The notes: generated from the letters alone by a model not told the origin. 64,000 nt of DNA from Methyloceanibacter sp. wino2 (GCF_003071365.1 NZ_CP028960.1:1302001-1366000), one strand, 5' to 3'; positions 1 through 8,058 are shown, numbered from the stretch's first letter. A program made the numbers and translations.

Positions 1-623
1 GCGCTGTGGACGAGAACCGTGCCATCGCGGATCTCAAGCTCTTCGATGGCGAACGCTTGCGGAGCCGCCGGGTCATCGGCCTGTCCGACAGCCGTCAGGG
101 CCGACGACGCATCATCCGAGCTGCCATCCGCATGCAGCGAAAGCACGGGGCGATCGAGTACGACACGCTCGATCGAGGCGGGGGCCCCAAAGAGATCAAG
201 AAAGCCAAGATCGATTTCGAGCTTCGGGATCGACAGCGCTGCGGCGTCCGGCTGCGCGGTCGGTGCGCTGATGACGGCATCGGTGATCTCGATATGAGGG
301 GTCGGCAAAAACGAAAGCCGCGTGCCGCCGTTGATGGCGAGGTCGCGCCCGGTATGCGCGTTGAGCCAAGAGACGGCCCGCGCTTCGACCCAGCTAGACG
401 GAGCCAATAGGTTGGCGCCGGCGAGAGCCACGGCACACACGGCGGTGACGCCGCCGAAAATCTTCAGTCCGAGACCCCAAATGCGGCGCCGGGGTGCTTG
501 CGGGGGGAGCGCGCCTTCTAACTCGACGCCGCGAAGTCCCACAGATGCGGGCTGCAGCGATCGCGAAACAGGCACGAGTGCGCGCGAACGCTGTCGCGTC
601 TTGTCAGATGTGTGGCGCTGCAT
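1..623 (-). CDS. AsmA-family protein, N-terminal part (cut by window edge)
   Basis: Translating the minus strand from an ATG at 623 gives an open frame of about 207 codons that runs off the left edge. The first 45 or so residues are basic and polar. They are followed by one hydrophobic segment (about residues 48-75, IWGLGLKIFGGVTAV...), and then by the region GRDLAINGGTRLSFLPTPHIEITDAV (given here only as a description of its order: GRDLAI, then LSFLPTP, then IEITDA). That order is typical of the AsmA N-terminus, which anchors in the inner membrane and extends into the periplasm. AsmA-like proteins are linked to outer-membrane biogenesis and lipid transport. A GGGGGA Shine-Dalgarno-like run ends four bases before the ATG. 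It lies 118 bases downstream of the DUF1513 gene on the same strand. Its C-terminus is outside the window, so the subfamily is unknown. Confidence 0.75.
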   Translation of the reverse strand, partial: MQRHTSDKTRQRSRALVPVSRSLQPASVGLRGVELEGALPPQAPRRRIWGLGLKIFGGVTAVCAVALAGANLLAPSSWVEARAVSWLNAHTGRDLAINGGTRLSFLPTPHIEITDAVISAPTAQPDAAALSIPKLEIDLGFLDLFGAPASIERVVLDRPVLSLHADGSSDDASSALTAVGQADDPAAPQAFAIEELEIRDGTVLVHS

Positions 624-631
624 TGATCCCC

Positions 632-721
632 CGGACGAACTGTCCGAATTAGCCCGACAAATGCGGTGAGAATTGGAACGAAACGCAAGACCGCGCGCTT
701 CGTCCACGGACAAACTATCCG
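632..721. promoter_or_regulatory. Pair of near-identical 15-bp semi-palindromes before the AsmA-like gene
   Basis: CGGACGAACTGTCCG (632-646) and CGGACAAACTATCCG (707-721) differ at only two positions. Each has CGGA...TCCG dyad symmetry around a five- to seven-base centre. Their centres are 75 bases apart. The proximal copy ends nine bases before the AsmA start and abuts its Shine-Dalgarno sequence. This looks like a duplicated operator, but no known regulator consensus was recognised. Confidence 0.35.
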
Positions 722-740
722 GTATGCCGAGTTGCGCCGC

Positions 741-1838
741 TCAGCGCACGAGAATTGCGTGATTATCCCAGTGAAAACGCGTGGAATGGCGCGGGCCGAG
801 GCCGTCCGCACTGCCCGACAGGAGCCAGCCCTCGCCGCTGGTGAGCAAGAATGTCGCACCCTTGTGGGTCGGCGCCAGTCCGCAGCCGTCGCGCAGACTG
901 CACGATCCGAGAAAGCGTCGTGCTTTCGGGTCCCAATAGGTCACGACCCCACCCTTCGGCGCGGACGCCGCCACAACCGAGCCATCCGAATCGGCCGTCA
1001 CCGACCCGATGTAGTTCTTCAGGGTGAGTTGAGTCTCTTCCGGCGCCGGAATGACGGTCAGCGTTTCACCGCGCCGGTGGAATCCCATCAGCGGCGGCAG
1101 GTCGTCGGCATCGCCGCGATACTGGCAGCCGAACGCCACAATATCATCGCCCGCGACCGTCAGATGGCGAATGGACAGACGGCGAAGTTCCTCGGGGTGA
1201 CCGTGCCGCTCCAGCAGGTCCCCCGTCTCGAGATCCACATAGGTGAGCGACGGCTCCATGACGGCGAGGTTCAGTTCCTCGCGCCTGCGGTCCGGATGGG
1301 TCTGAATGCCGCCATTGGCCACGACCAGCGTGCGCTTGTCGGAGAGCAGCGCCAGATCGTGCGGGCCGATGCCGTGGCTCGGAATCTCTCCGATCTGACG
1401 ATAGCCGGCTCCCGCGTCGCGGACGCCGATCACGCCGCGCCCGCCGTCGTAATCGTTCTCGGTCGTGTACAGCAGCCTGCCGTCGGCGGAGAACACACCA
1501 TGCCCATAGAAGTGCCGGCCGGGACGGGCCGAGAACCAAACCGGCTTACGCGCATCCATGGGGACGGCGACGCCGAAACGGCCGGGGCGTCGCGCGAATG
1601 CCACCCATTCCGAGCCGCCCGGACGCAGCGCGACATCGTGGCCGCGGGCCGGCAGCAGGACTTCGCGAATGTCGCCGCGTTCGAGGTCGAACAGCGCCGC
1701 AGAATAGTTGCCTTGGTCGTCCTTGCGCGCGGCGGCGAAGCGCTCCGGCAACGACGCGGCGGCAAGCTCTGCGGGAACGGTCAGCGCCAGCGAGGATCCG
1801 GCCAGCGCCGTGAGAAACGTGCGGCGGTTGAGCGTCAT
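741..1838 (-). CDS. DUF1513 family exported protein
   Basis: The 365-residue product starts MTLNRRTFLTALAGSSLAL, a twin-arginine-type signal (NRRTFL plus a hydrophobic stretch), so export to the periplasm is likely. The rest is a DUF1513 beta-propeller-like protein. It has repeated blocks such as GRHFYGHGVFSADGR, IPSHGIGPHDL and VANGGIQTHP that recur in this family. No catalytic function is established. DUF1513 genes commonly sit next to imelysin and DUF1111 genes, and here the start follows the imelysin stop by two bases, which indicates translational coupling. The family is usually discussed with iron-regulated envelope clusters. Its role in metal handling is inferred from context only. Confidence 0.85.
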   Translation of the reverse strand: MTLNRRTFLTALAGSSLALTVPAELAAASLPERFAAARKDDQGNYSAALFDLERGDIREVLLPARGHDVALRPGGSEWVAFARRPGRFGVAVPMDARKPVWFSARPGRHFYGHGVFSADGRLLYTTENDYDGGRGVIGVRDAGAGYRQIGEIPSHGIGPHDLALLSDKRTLVVANGGIQTHPDRRREELNLAVMEPSLTYVDLETGDLLERHGHPEELRRLSIRHLTVAGDDIVAFGCQYRGDADDLPPLMGFHRRGETLTVIPAPEETQLTLKNYIGSVTADSDGSVVAASAPKGGVVTYWDPKARRFLGSCSLRDGCGLAPTHKGATFLLTSGEGWLLSGSADGLGPRHSTRFHWDNHAILVR

Positions 1839-1840
1839 GG

Positions 1841-2944
1841 CTAGTCTCCATCACCTGCGTTGAAACCGAAGCTGAGCCCCGCACCCTCGGCAATCAATAC
1901 GGATGCGGTGGTGTTCGCGCTCTTCAAACCGACGCGCAGGGCCTCGAGCTTACCGCGCTGTTCGGGGTCGGTGACCACCTCGGCTACCGGCTCGGTTTCG
2001 GCGCCAAGAACGTCGATACTGCGCTTGAGGTCGAACACGACCGAGTCTTCGACGCCCGGCGACTGGTCGGCAACGATCCCCGCAAAGCCGCCCTCGACGA
2101 ACAGGGCCTGCACGAACTGAAGATTGACGGTCATGTTCGGAAAGGTCTGCCCGCTCCGCCAGAACGCTGCGAGGCGCGGGCGTGCGCGCTCGGCGGACTC
2201 GCTCAGCACCCGGCCGAGCTTTTGATCGCGCACCCGTTCGATGCCGCTGCTGAAGGCCTTGAAGAGTTCGAGCGTGACGTCTTTCGGCGCGCGGTAGAGC
2301 ACGCCGTCGGGCTCGGGTTCCAGGAAGCTCTTGGTGAACGGCGCATCGGGCGCCCACGCCTCGACAAGGTCTTTGGAGAGTTGCGCAATATTGTCAGTCA
2401 CTGCCGCGGCGAAGCGGCAGCGAAACACCGCATCGTCTCCGGGGCTCGCAAGGGCGTCGGATCCCTTGCCGTAAAGAAGAATTTCGAGGGCCGGCAAGCC
2501 CTGCAGTGCGACACTCTTCTTGGCGAGCGTCCCCACACTCGTGACACTCTCGTCCTTATCCAAGAGGACCCGCTGGACCTGCCGGTAGCCGAGGCCCTTC
2601 CGGTCCGGCCAAAAGAACAGCCGCTCGTAGCGATGCTCGTGATTGACCGGTCCGAACTGAAAGATCTCGACCGCGCTCCAACCCTCGACGGCCGCAACGA
2701 ACGCCGCGCGGGCATCTGCCAAAGCCTTGTCGGAGGGATCCCTACAGAGCATGGCGGTCACGGCCGCCAAGGTCGCGGCATCGTCCGCGAATGCCTCGTA
2801 ACCCGGCCGTATGACTTTCGTCAGCGCGGCCTCGGCAACGGCGCCATGATCCGCCTCCGCCCGCGCCGCGGGCCCGGCCGAACCAAGAGCAAGAAACAGA
2901 ATCCCGAGGGACAGGGCCGAATGGAGGAAACGGGTCATTGGCAT
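1841..2944 (-). CDS. Imelysin-family periplasmic protein (variant lacking the GxHxxE histidine)
   Basis: The 367-residue product has a signal peptide (MPMTRFLHSALSLGILFLAL...AARA) and an imelysin (peptidase M75/EfeO-like) fold. Family signs are the N-terminal GYEAFADDAATLAAV helix, FGPVNHEHRYERLFFWPDRKG and the PALEILLYGKG segment. In canonical imelysins the latter reads GxHxxE. Here it is GLPALE, so the histidine is replaced by proline. The related gene at 6525-7802 keeps GYHAVE. The loss suggests altered metal binding. The gene sits between the di-heme DUF1111 gene and DUF1513 and is probably cotranscribed with the riboswitch-controlled porin. The ATG two codons downstream (2938) is an equally possible start, as neither has a strong ribosome-binding site. 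Confidence 0.85.
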   Translation of the reverse strand: MPMTRFLHSALSLGILFLALGSAGPAARAEADHGAVAEAALTKVIRPGYEAFADDAATLAAVTAMLCRDPSDKALADARAAFVAAVEGWSAVEIFQFGPVNHEHRYERLFFWPDRKGLGYRQVQRVLLDKDESVTSVGTLAKKSVALQGLPALEILLYGKGSDALASPGDDAVFRCRFAAAVTDNIAQLSKDLVEAWAPDAPFTKSFLEPEPDGVLYRAPKDVTLELFKAFSSGIERVRDQKLGRVLSESAERARPRLAAFWRSGQTFPNMTVNLQFVQALFVEGGFAGIVADQSPGVEDSVVFDLKRSIDVLGAETEPVAEVVTDPEQRGKLEALRVGLKSANTTASVLIAEGAGLSFGFNAGDGD

Positions 2945-2992
2945 ATGTCTAACATCTGATGCGCAGCTTGGCGTGGGGCCCGGTTGTCGCGA

Positions 2993-4563
2993 CTAGAGCG
3001 AGTTCAAAAACGCCAGGAGGCGTTCCCGATCCTCCTTGTCCAGCGAGGCAAAACGGTCGCGGGCCGCTTGGCCCTCGCCGCCGTGCCACAGGATGGCCTC
3101 CGTGAGATTACGGGCCCTGCCGTCATGAAGGAACTGGGTGTGGCCGCTCACCGTCTCGGTCAGACCGATACCCCAGAGCGGCGGCGTACGCCATTCGCTC
3201 CCAGTTGCCTTGCCGTCCGGCCGATCGTCCGCCAGCCCCTCGCCCATGTCGTGGAGCAGCATGTCCGTGTACGGCCAGATGAGCTGGTTCGACAGGTGGG
3301 TCTGCTCAGGCATATCGCCGGTCGTGAAGTTGGGCTGGTGACATTGAGCGCAGCCGACCTTGTAGAAAAGCTCTTTGCCCTTCAGCACCTCGGGCGCATC
3401 CACGTTCCGGCGCGGCGGAACCGCCAGGTTCTGCGTGTAGAACGTCATCAGATCGAACAGCTCGTCGCCCACTTCCACGTTCTGGTACTTGGGCGAGTTG
3501 CCCGACGGCGCGTCGATGCACGACGTCTGCCTCTCGGTGCATTCGCCGGCGCCGCTCGGATGCAGCGTCGTCGAGATGCCGATGTCACCGGAAAACGCAT
3601 CGGCGTTCTGTTCGACGATGGTCGGCACATTCGCCTTCCAGCCGAAACGGCCCAGCATCTCCTTGTCATGCAGCTTGGACCACATCCGGTTCGGACGGCC
3701 TGAAATACCGTCCCCGTTCGCATCGTCCGGGTCGGCGTTGGCCATGATTTGCTCTTCCGGAACCGCCTCGAGCAGTCCGAGCCCGATCATTGGCGGGGCG
3801 ATGCGCGGGCCCACCATCACGTCCGGGCTGATGGGACCGTAGTTGAGTCCGGTCAGTTCGTAGTGCGGCGCGCGCAACGAGACTGTCTCGCCGTCCCCGA
3901 GCGAAACTTCTTTCTCCTCGTAGGACACTTTGACGGCGCCCTCGGCGTCGTGGCCCTGGATCGACATGTCCTGCAATTGCCCGCCGTAGACAGGCTCAGG
4001 CAGCACCGTCACCTTGCCGGAGGCGAGGAGAGCCTTCTCGTCATCGGTCTTGGGGGGCACGGAAAGACGGAACAGGAGCGAGGCCGTCGGTCCCGGCGTG
4101 TTCGAGGCGAGCGGAGGATGGCCGCGTCCGTCCTTGAGGTGGCAGTCCTGGCAGCCACGCACATTGAAGAGCGGCCCCAGGCCGTCCGAGGCATCGGTCG
4201 AGGCGGGCGCCGAAACCCAATGCCGCCGGAAAATGCTGTTCCCGATTTTGAAGTCGAGTTCCTTGCGGAACCCCATATTGCCGGATGATTGCGAGAACGC
4301 GTTGGCGGTGTCGGTCGCGGCACGGGATGTGGCGCCGCCGCCCGGCCGGTCTTCGCCCGGCTCGGCTTTCGTGAAATCGATCGCCGGCACCGGCACGTCG
4401 GGCGCGCCCGCTCCGCCGGCGGAGCGCGCGTACAATACGAGACCCGCCAGCAGAGGTACGCAGGCCCCAACAAGAAGGACACCGCCAAGCCATGCTTTCG
4501 CGTGACTTGACGGTGCTGTCGGGTCGACTGACTCTGAGAAGGCGTGAACCGTACTGTGTTCAC
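2993..4563 (-). CDS. DUF1111 di-heme c-type protein (thiol oxidoreductase-like), 5' end problematic
   Basis: The frame ending at 2993 encodes an exported protein with a hydrophobic N-terminal segment (AWLGGVLLVGACVPLLAGLV) and two c-type heme sites: CQDCH (bases 4139-4153) and CAQCH (3338-3352). Blocks such as VRGCQDCHLKDGRGHPP and DGRARNLTEAILWHGGEG identify the DUF1111 family, which is related to MauG-type di-heme enzymes and has unknown substrates. It lies 14 bases after the porin stop. Oddity: the frame has no ATG, GTG or TTG between the porin and the middle of the membrane segment. A GTG at 4563 with an upstream AAAGGTGG is well placed but is in another frame, so one missing base in the sequence, a true frameshift or a non-standard start must be invoked. 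I used 4563 as the provisional 5' end. Confidence 0.75.
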
Positions 4564-4575
4564 GCGCCCACCTTT

Positions 4576-5976
4576 CTAGAACGCGAACGTGCTGCGAGCG
4601 CCAATGACCGTTGCATTGTCGGCTTCTACGCCGCCATCCGGGTTCATGATGTACTGGAAGTCCGGCTGCAACGTCCAGCCGTCGATGACCTCCATGGTGT
4701 AAGCGATCTCGATCAAGGCCTCGTAGCCCTCGCCGGCCGGATCGCCGTTGGTAACATTGAACGCCTGCGCCTGATCGGAAATGCTCGAATAGGCATAACC
4801 GATGGCCAGTGCGTCGTTCGGACGGCCCGGGATCATGCCCGTCATGGTCACACCCACGTCGAAGTAGAAATCGACATAGTTTCGATCGTCCGGCGCTCCG
4901 GCGAAGCGGGTGAAGAAGCCGAGGCCCTGCCCCTCTTCCGTACCCGGCGCGTGCCACAGAAGCTGATCCAAGATCACATAGAGAGCGTAATCGTTGTCCA
5001 GCGGCTTGCCGTCCTTGCCGGAGATCGCGATGGGGTTGCCGCCTACATCGGTATAGATGTGGTTGAAGTCCCCGAAGTGGTTCCAACCACCGATCTTGAT
5101 CGAACCCGGCAGTTCACCGCCCGCCAGCGAATAGCTGTAGGCGCCTTCCGCCATCAAGAGCGTCCGATCGCGCAGACCGAAATCCAGTCCGTCGTTGTTG
5201 CACACTTGCGGATCGTCCGCGGCGCAGTCCGGAGCCGGATTACCGTTGTAGACACCGACCATCAGGCTGGTTTGCTCCGTCGGCGTGACGGCGACACGAA
5301 CGCCGGGCGTGGCCAGCGGGTAGGCCGGACCGCCGCCGGGGTTGTTTTCGGCCGCGATCGGCGCCCACCCCCACGTGCCGTTGATGAAGTAGCCACCGCC
5401 TTCAGCGAAGAAGAACTCGGCGTCCGCCGCGAGCTGACCGACCTTGACCGACACCGTGTCGTTGAACAGGAACTGCTCGAACCAGATCTCGAACAGGCGC
5501 GTCGCGTCGTTCGCCTCGAAGCTGGTGACCGGCATCAGGGACCCGATATTGGAGCCCGTGATGGAGTTGCCGTGGATCTGGTAGCCATTGGCGTGGAAGC
5601 AAAGACCGTCCCACAGACCGAGCTTCTTCATGTCGGCGTTGACGTAGAGCTCGAGCACACCTTGATACTCGCCGCCCTCGTCGGTGCCGCCCCAATTGTA
5701 GAACGGCTCGGCGACATAGGCGCCGCCGATGTCGATGCCCGTGTTGTTCAGCGACCCGGTCATGCCGCCCTTCGCGCCGTCGATGAAGTCGAGCTTTCCG
5801 TTGGCCCCTGAGGCAAACCGATCGTACGGATCTTCCGGGATCTCGCAGGCGGCGTTGGCCGCGGCCGGTGCAAGGACGAGTGCGAGCGCACCGAACGCCG
5901 CAGCGCGCAGCCCCTTGCCGATTTGAAAGCCTGTAGGAACGCGCAACGCGCGTGGAGAATTCTGTGTGTCGGACAT
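4576..5976 (-). CDS. OprB-like (carbohydrate-selective type) outer-membrane porin
   Basis: The 466-residue product starts at the ATG at 5976, which is preceded by GGAGGGA. It has a signal peptide (GLRAAAFGALALVLAPAAANA). The mature part has OprB family traits: long beta-strand-like alternation, FFTRFAGAPDDRNYVDFYFDVG, DALAIGYAYSSIS, and near the C-terminus LQPDFQYIMNPDGG, ending in phenylalanine as outer-membrane barrels do. The same frame stays open further upstream, but that extension runs through the cobalamin riboswitch and is not coding. OprB porins usually pass sugars. Control by a B12 riboswitch suggests that this one serves uptake of cobalamin-related or cobalt-related solutes, but that is inference. 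It is the first gene of a four-gene run with the DUF1111, imelysin and DUF1513 genes. Confidence 0.9.
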   Translation of the reverse strand: MSDTQNSPRALRVPTGFQIGKGLRAAAFGALALVLAPAAANAACEIPEDPYDRFASGANGKLDFIDGAKGGMTGSLNNTGIDIGGAYVAEPFYNWGGTDEGGEYQGVLELYVNADMKKLGLWDGLCFHANGYQIHGNSITGSNIGSLMPVTSFEANDATRLFEIWFEQFLFNDTVSVKVGQLAADAEFFFAEGGGYFINGTWGWAPIAAENNPGGGPAYPLATPGVRVAVTPTEQTSLMVGVYNGNPAPDCAADDPQVCNNDGLDFGLRDRTLLMAEGAYSYSLAGGELPGSIKIGGWNHFGDFNHIYTDVGGNPIAISGKDGKPLDNDYALYVILDQLLWHAPGTEEGQGLGFFTRFAGAPDDRNYVDFYFDVGVTMTGMIPGRPNDALAIGYAYSSISDQAQAFNVTNGDPAGEGYEALIEIAYTMEVIDGWTLQPDFQYIMNPDGGVEADNATVIGARSTFAF

Positions 5977-6088
5977 TCTTCCCTCCGAAGCCGAGTGACT
6001 AAAAAATCGCGTCAGCGCTTTCGGAGAATTCCGGCGGAAGATCCCGACAATGTGCGAACACCCCCGTTCGCCCATCAGCCCTGTCACG

Positions 6089-6276
6089 GTTGAAGGCAGG
6101 TCTCCTGGCTCACGGTTCATCGCTTTCTGCCCGACCTTCCCGGTTGCCCAGTGGTCACATTTGGCAGCGAGCTCACCGCTCACAGTTGCGGGGGCAGCCA
6201 CGGCTTCGGCGCCATAGAGGCACACACCGTGTTCCCTTTTCATCCTCTCGGAACGAGTCTTCGAGGAACCTTCAAC
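6089..6276 (-). promoter_or_regulatory. Cobalamin (adenosylcobalamin) riboswitch
   Basis: Read on the minus strand, the segment shows the class signatures in the right order: AAAAGGGAACACGGTG, then GGCTGCCCCCGCAACTGTGA, then CCACTGGGCAACCGGGAAGG, then the B12 box AGCCAGGAGACCTGCC. The ends pair as helix P1: GTTGAAGG (6276-6269) with CCTTCAAC (6096-6089), eight perfect pairs. The leader continues 112 bases to the porin start. It contains a 6-bp hairpin (6054-6071) and a TCTTCC (6036-6041) complementary to GGAAGA of the Shine-Dalgarno region, so control of translation initiation is plausible. A T run at 6001-6006 on the transcript strand leaves termination possible too. Cobalamin is expected to repress the porin and its downstream genes. 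Confidence 0.95.
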
Positions 6277-6282
6277 AGCCAC

Positions 6283-6311
6283 AAGCTGTCCTCTGGCGCT
6301 CATACTGTCAA
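6283..6311 (-). promoter_or_regulatory. Possible promoter of the riboswitch-porin transcript
   Basis: On the minus strand a consensus TTGACA (6311-6306) is followed after 17 bases by CAGCTT, a poor -10. The implied start of transcription falls at about 6276, exactly where helix P1 of the riboswitch begins. The position is convincing and the -10 is not. Confidence 0.35.
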
Positions 6312-6418
6312 TGGGTCGAGCACCCGACCCTCTGCGATCTTTTGTCATTCTTTCAGCCCCCCAACGGCTTCAGGTTCTATTCTGCTAATCGTCTTCGGCT
6401 GTTTTTCGCCGTTGATCC

Positions 6419-6452
6419 GACTCGGAATGCGTAAAATACAACATTCCGAGTC
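6419..6452. repeat. Perfect 11-bp inverted repeat downstream of the imelysin gene
   Basis: GACTCGGAATG (6419-6429) and CATTCCGAGTC (6442-6452) are exact reverse complements around a 12-base, A/T-rich centre. It lies 72 bases after the imelysin stop and upstream of the porin leader. In the direction of the minus-strand genes no T run follows. On the plus strand ATCTTTTCTC follows, but no plus-strand gene ends here. It may be a U-poor terminator or a regulator site. Confidence 0.5.
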
Positions 6453-6524
6453 ATCTTTTCTCAAGGTCGATTGTCGTCGCAGTAGCTGATTTCTCTTCAA
6501 CTATTGCCGACCGTACTGTTTGGT

Positions 6525-7802
6525 CTATTCAGCTCCCACCTTCTCGGGCGCATCGAGACTGTCCGATCCCTCGAACTCGATGGCTTTCAGATCCAGCGTT
6601 GCCACGGCCCGCTCGATCGCCTTGGTCTGAACGAGCAGAGCGTCGACCACGTCCTGGACGACCTTGTTGCCCTCGTCGTTCCCCTCACCAATCATCTGGT
6701 CGTAGTTCTCGGTGGTCAGAGCACGCAGATAGAGCGTGTTCATCGCGTCCATGGTGGCATCGAGCGCGGCGATGACTTCGGCGTCTACTTTCGGATCCTT
6801 GGCCTTGACCACATCCGAGACACTCGGGCCCGAAACGACGGAGCCGTCGGCGCGGCGATAGCGGCCCGTGTAGACATTGTGGATGCCGAGCGCGTCGAAG
6901 AAGTGTGCGGCATGGGTGTTGTCGGAGAAGCAGTCATGCTCCTCTTCCGGGTCGTGCACCATCAGGCCGAGTTTGATGCGCTCGCCGGCCAGCTCGCCAT
7001 AAGACAGGCTGCCGAGACCGGTCATGATGACGGTCAGGCCGCCTTCATCGCCCGCGTCCATGACGGCCTTGCGCGCATCGCCGCCTTCTTTCCACTGATC
7101 GGCCATCCACTGCAGATCGTCGATCAGGAGTTGGGTGACGGTGCTCAGGTACTCGGCGCGCCGTTGGCAATTGCCGTTGGAGCAGTTCTTCAGATCGTAG
7201 TCGGACGCGGGACGCTCGCCGGCGCCGGGCTCCGTGCCGTTCAGGTCTTGTCCCCAAAGTAGGAACTCGACCGCGTGATACCCCGTCGCCACGTTCGCCT
7301 CGACACCGCCCGCTTCCTGCAGCGTGTCGGCAAGCAGCGCTTTCGTGATCTTCGAGGTATCGATCTTCTTGCCGCCGAGCGACAGGGAGACGTTCTTGAT
7401 CACGTCGGCCACGTAGAGTTCGTTCTCGGGCGACTCGTCACCATAGACCTCGGCGACGTAGTCGATCAGACCTTCGTCCAGCGGCCAGGCATTCACCTTG
7501 CCTTCCCAATCATCGACGATCGGATTGCCGAAACGGTAGGCCTCGGTCTGCATGTAGGAGGGGCGCGCGGCGATCCAGGCGGCGCGGGCGGCGCGCAGGT
7601 TCGACTCCGTCGGGCTCTCCAGGAACTCGTCGATCGCGAGCTGCATGGTCTTGGCAGTCTCAAGCGAATCTTCGTATCCGGCCTGCGCGATGTCGGCGTA
7701 ATTCTTCAAAACGTCCTTAGGGCTATCGGCCAGCGCGGGCGAGACGTAACAGCCAAACGCCAGGACAGCCGCCGGCACCATCGTCTTTAGTCCTCGAAAC
7801 AT
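6525..7802 (-). CDS. Imelysin-family periplasmic protein (IrpA-like, M75)
   Basis: The 425-residue product starts at the ATG at 7802, which has a strong GAGAGGGAG ribosome-binding site. The signal peptide (MVPAAVLAFGCYVSPALA) is followed by an imelysin domain. The family motif GxHxxE is present as GYHAVEFLLWGQDL, and YGDESPENELYV and HDCFSDNTHAAHFFDALGI are further conserved blocks. Imelysins of this class are periplasmic or outer-membrane-associated, bind iron in characterised relatives, and are induced by iron limitation in some bacteria. An earlier peptidase label (insulin-cleaving) comes from one member only. The gene is separated from the porin by 548 bases that hold the cobalamin riboswitch, so it probably has its own promoter. 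A LysR gene is divergent. Confidence 0.9.
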   Translation of the reverse strand: MFRGLKTMVPAAVLAFGCYVSPALADSPKDVLKNYADIAQAGYEDSLETAKTMQLAIDEFLESPTESNLRAARAAWIAARPSYMQTEAYRFGNPIVDDWEGKVNAWPLDEGLIDYVAEVYGDESPENELYVADVIKNVSLSLGGKKIDTSKITKALLADTLQEAGGVEANVATGYHAVEFLLWGQDLNGTEPGAGERPASDYDLKNCSNGNCQRRAEYLSTVTQLLIDDLQWMADQWKEGGDARKAVMDAGDEGGLTVIMTGLGSLSYGELAGERIKLGLMVHDPEEEHDCFSDNTHAAHFFDALGIHNVYTGRYRRADGSVVSGPSVSDVVKAKDPKVDAEVIAALDATMDAMNTLYLRALTTENYDQMIGEGNDEGNKVVQDVVDALLVQTKAIERAVATLDLKAIEFEGSDSLDAPEKVGAE

Positions 7803-7871
7803 CGAACTCCCTCTCAAGTTGCTACGACTCGCCGGTCGTTTTCTATCTAAAATCACCAATTTCGATCGCTT

Positions 7872-7884
7872 TTGTCTATGACAA
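7872..7884. promoter_or_regulatory. Small palindrome upstream of the imelysin gene
   Basis: TTGTC-TAT-GACAA is a perfect 5-bp dyad with a three-base centre, 70 bases before the imelysin start. The segment between it and the gene is A/T-rich (TTTTAGATAGAAAA on the minus strand) and probably contains the promoter. No Fur, RirA or Irr consensus is matched with confidence. Confidence 0.25.
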
Positions 7885-8026
7885 GGGCGAAAGATGCGAC
7901 GGCCCAGCGGCCAGGGACCGTGGGCCGCCGCAAGGCTGAGATGAGGAAGCGTTTCGGCTCGGGCTGAAACACTTCAGACACTCGGGCTGGGCGGCCGAAT
8001 GTCTTGCCAGAACCCTACGGGGGCCC

Positions 8027-8058
8027 TATCATGAATGAAGTGAACAGTTTTCATGATA
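8027..8058. promoter_or_regulatory. 9-bp inverted repeat before the LysR gene, likely autoregulatory operator
   Basis: TATCATGAA (8027-8035) and TTCATGATA (8050-8058) are exact reverse complements separated by 14 bases, and the repeat ends 13 bases before the LysR-family start codon. Regulators of this family usually bind such interrupted dyads near their own promoters. The 269-base space to the divergent imelysin gene holds no gene. Besides this repeat and the palindrome at 7872-7884 I see nothing definite in it. Confidence 0.5.

Noticed and set aside
4564-5086. Upstream extension of the DUF1111 frame into the porin gene
   Set aside because: It reads the porin coding sequence out of frame and has no family similarity.
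5977-6348. N-terminal extension of the porin frame to 6348 (590 residues)
   Set aside because: The extra residues are the translation of the cobalamin riboswitch and its leader. The ATG at 5976 has a strong ribosome-binding site and is followed at once by a signal peptide.
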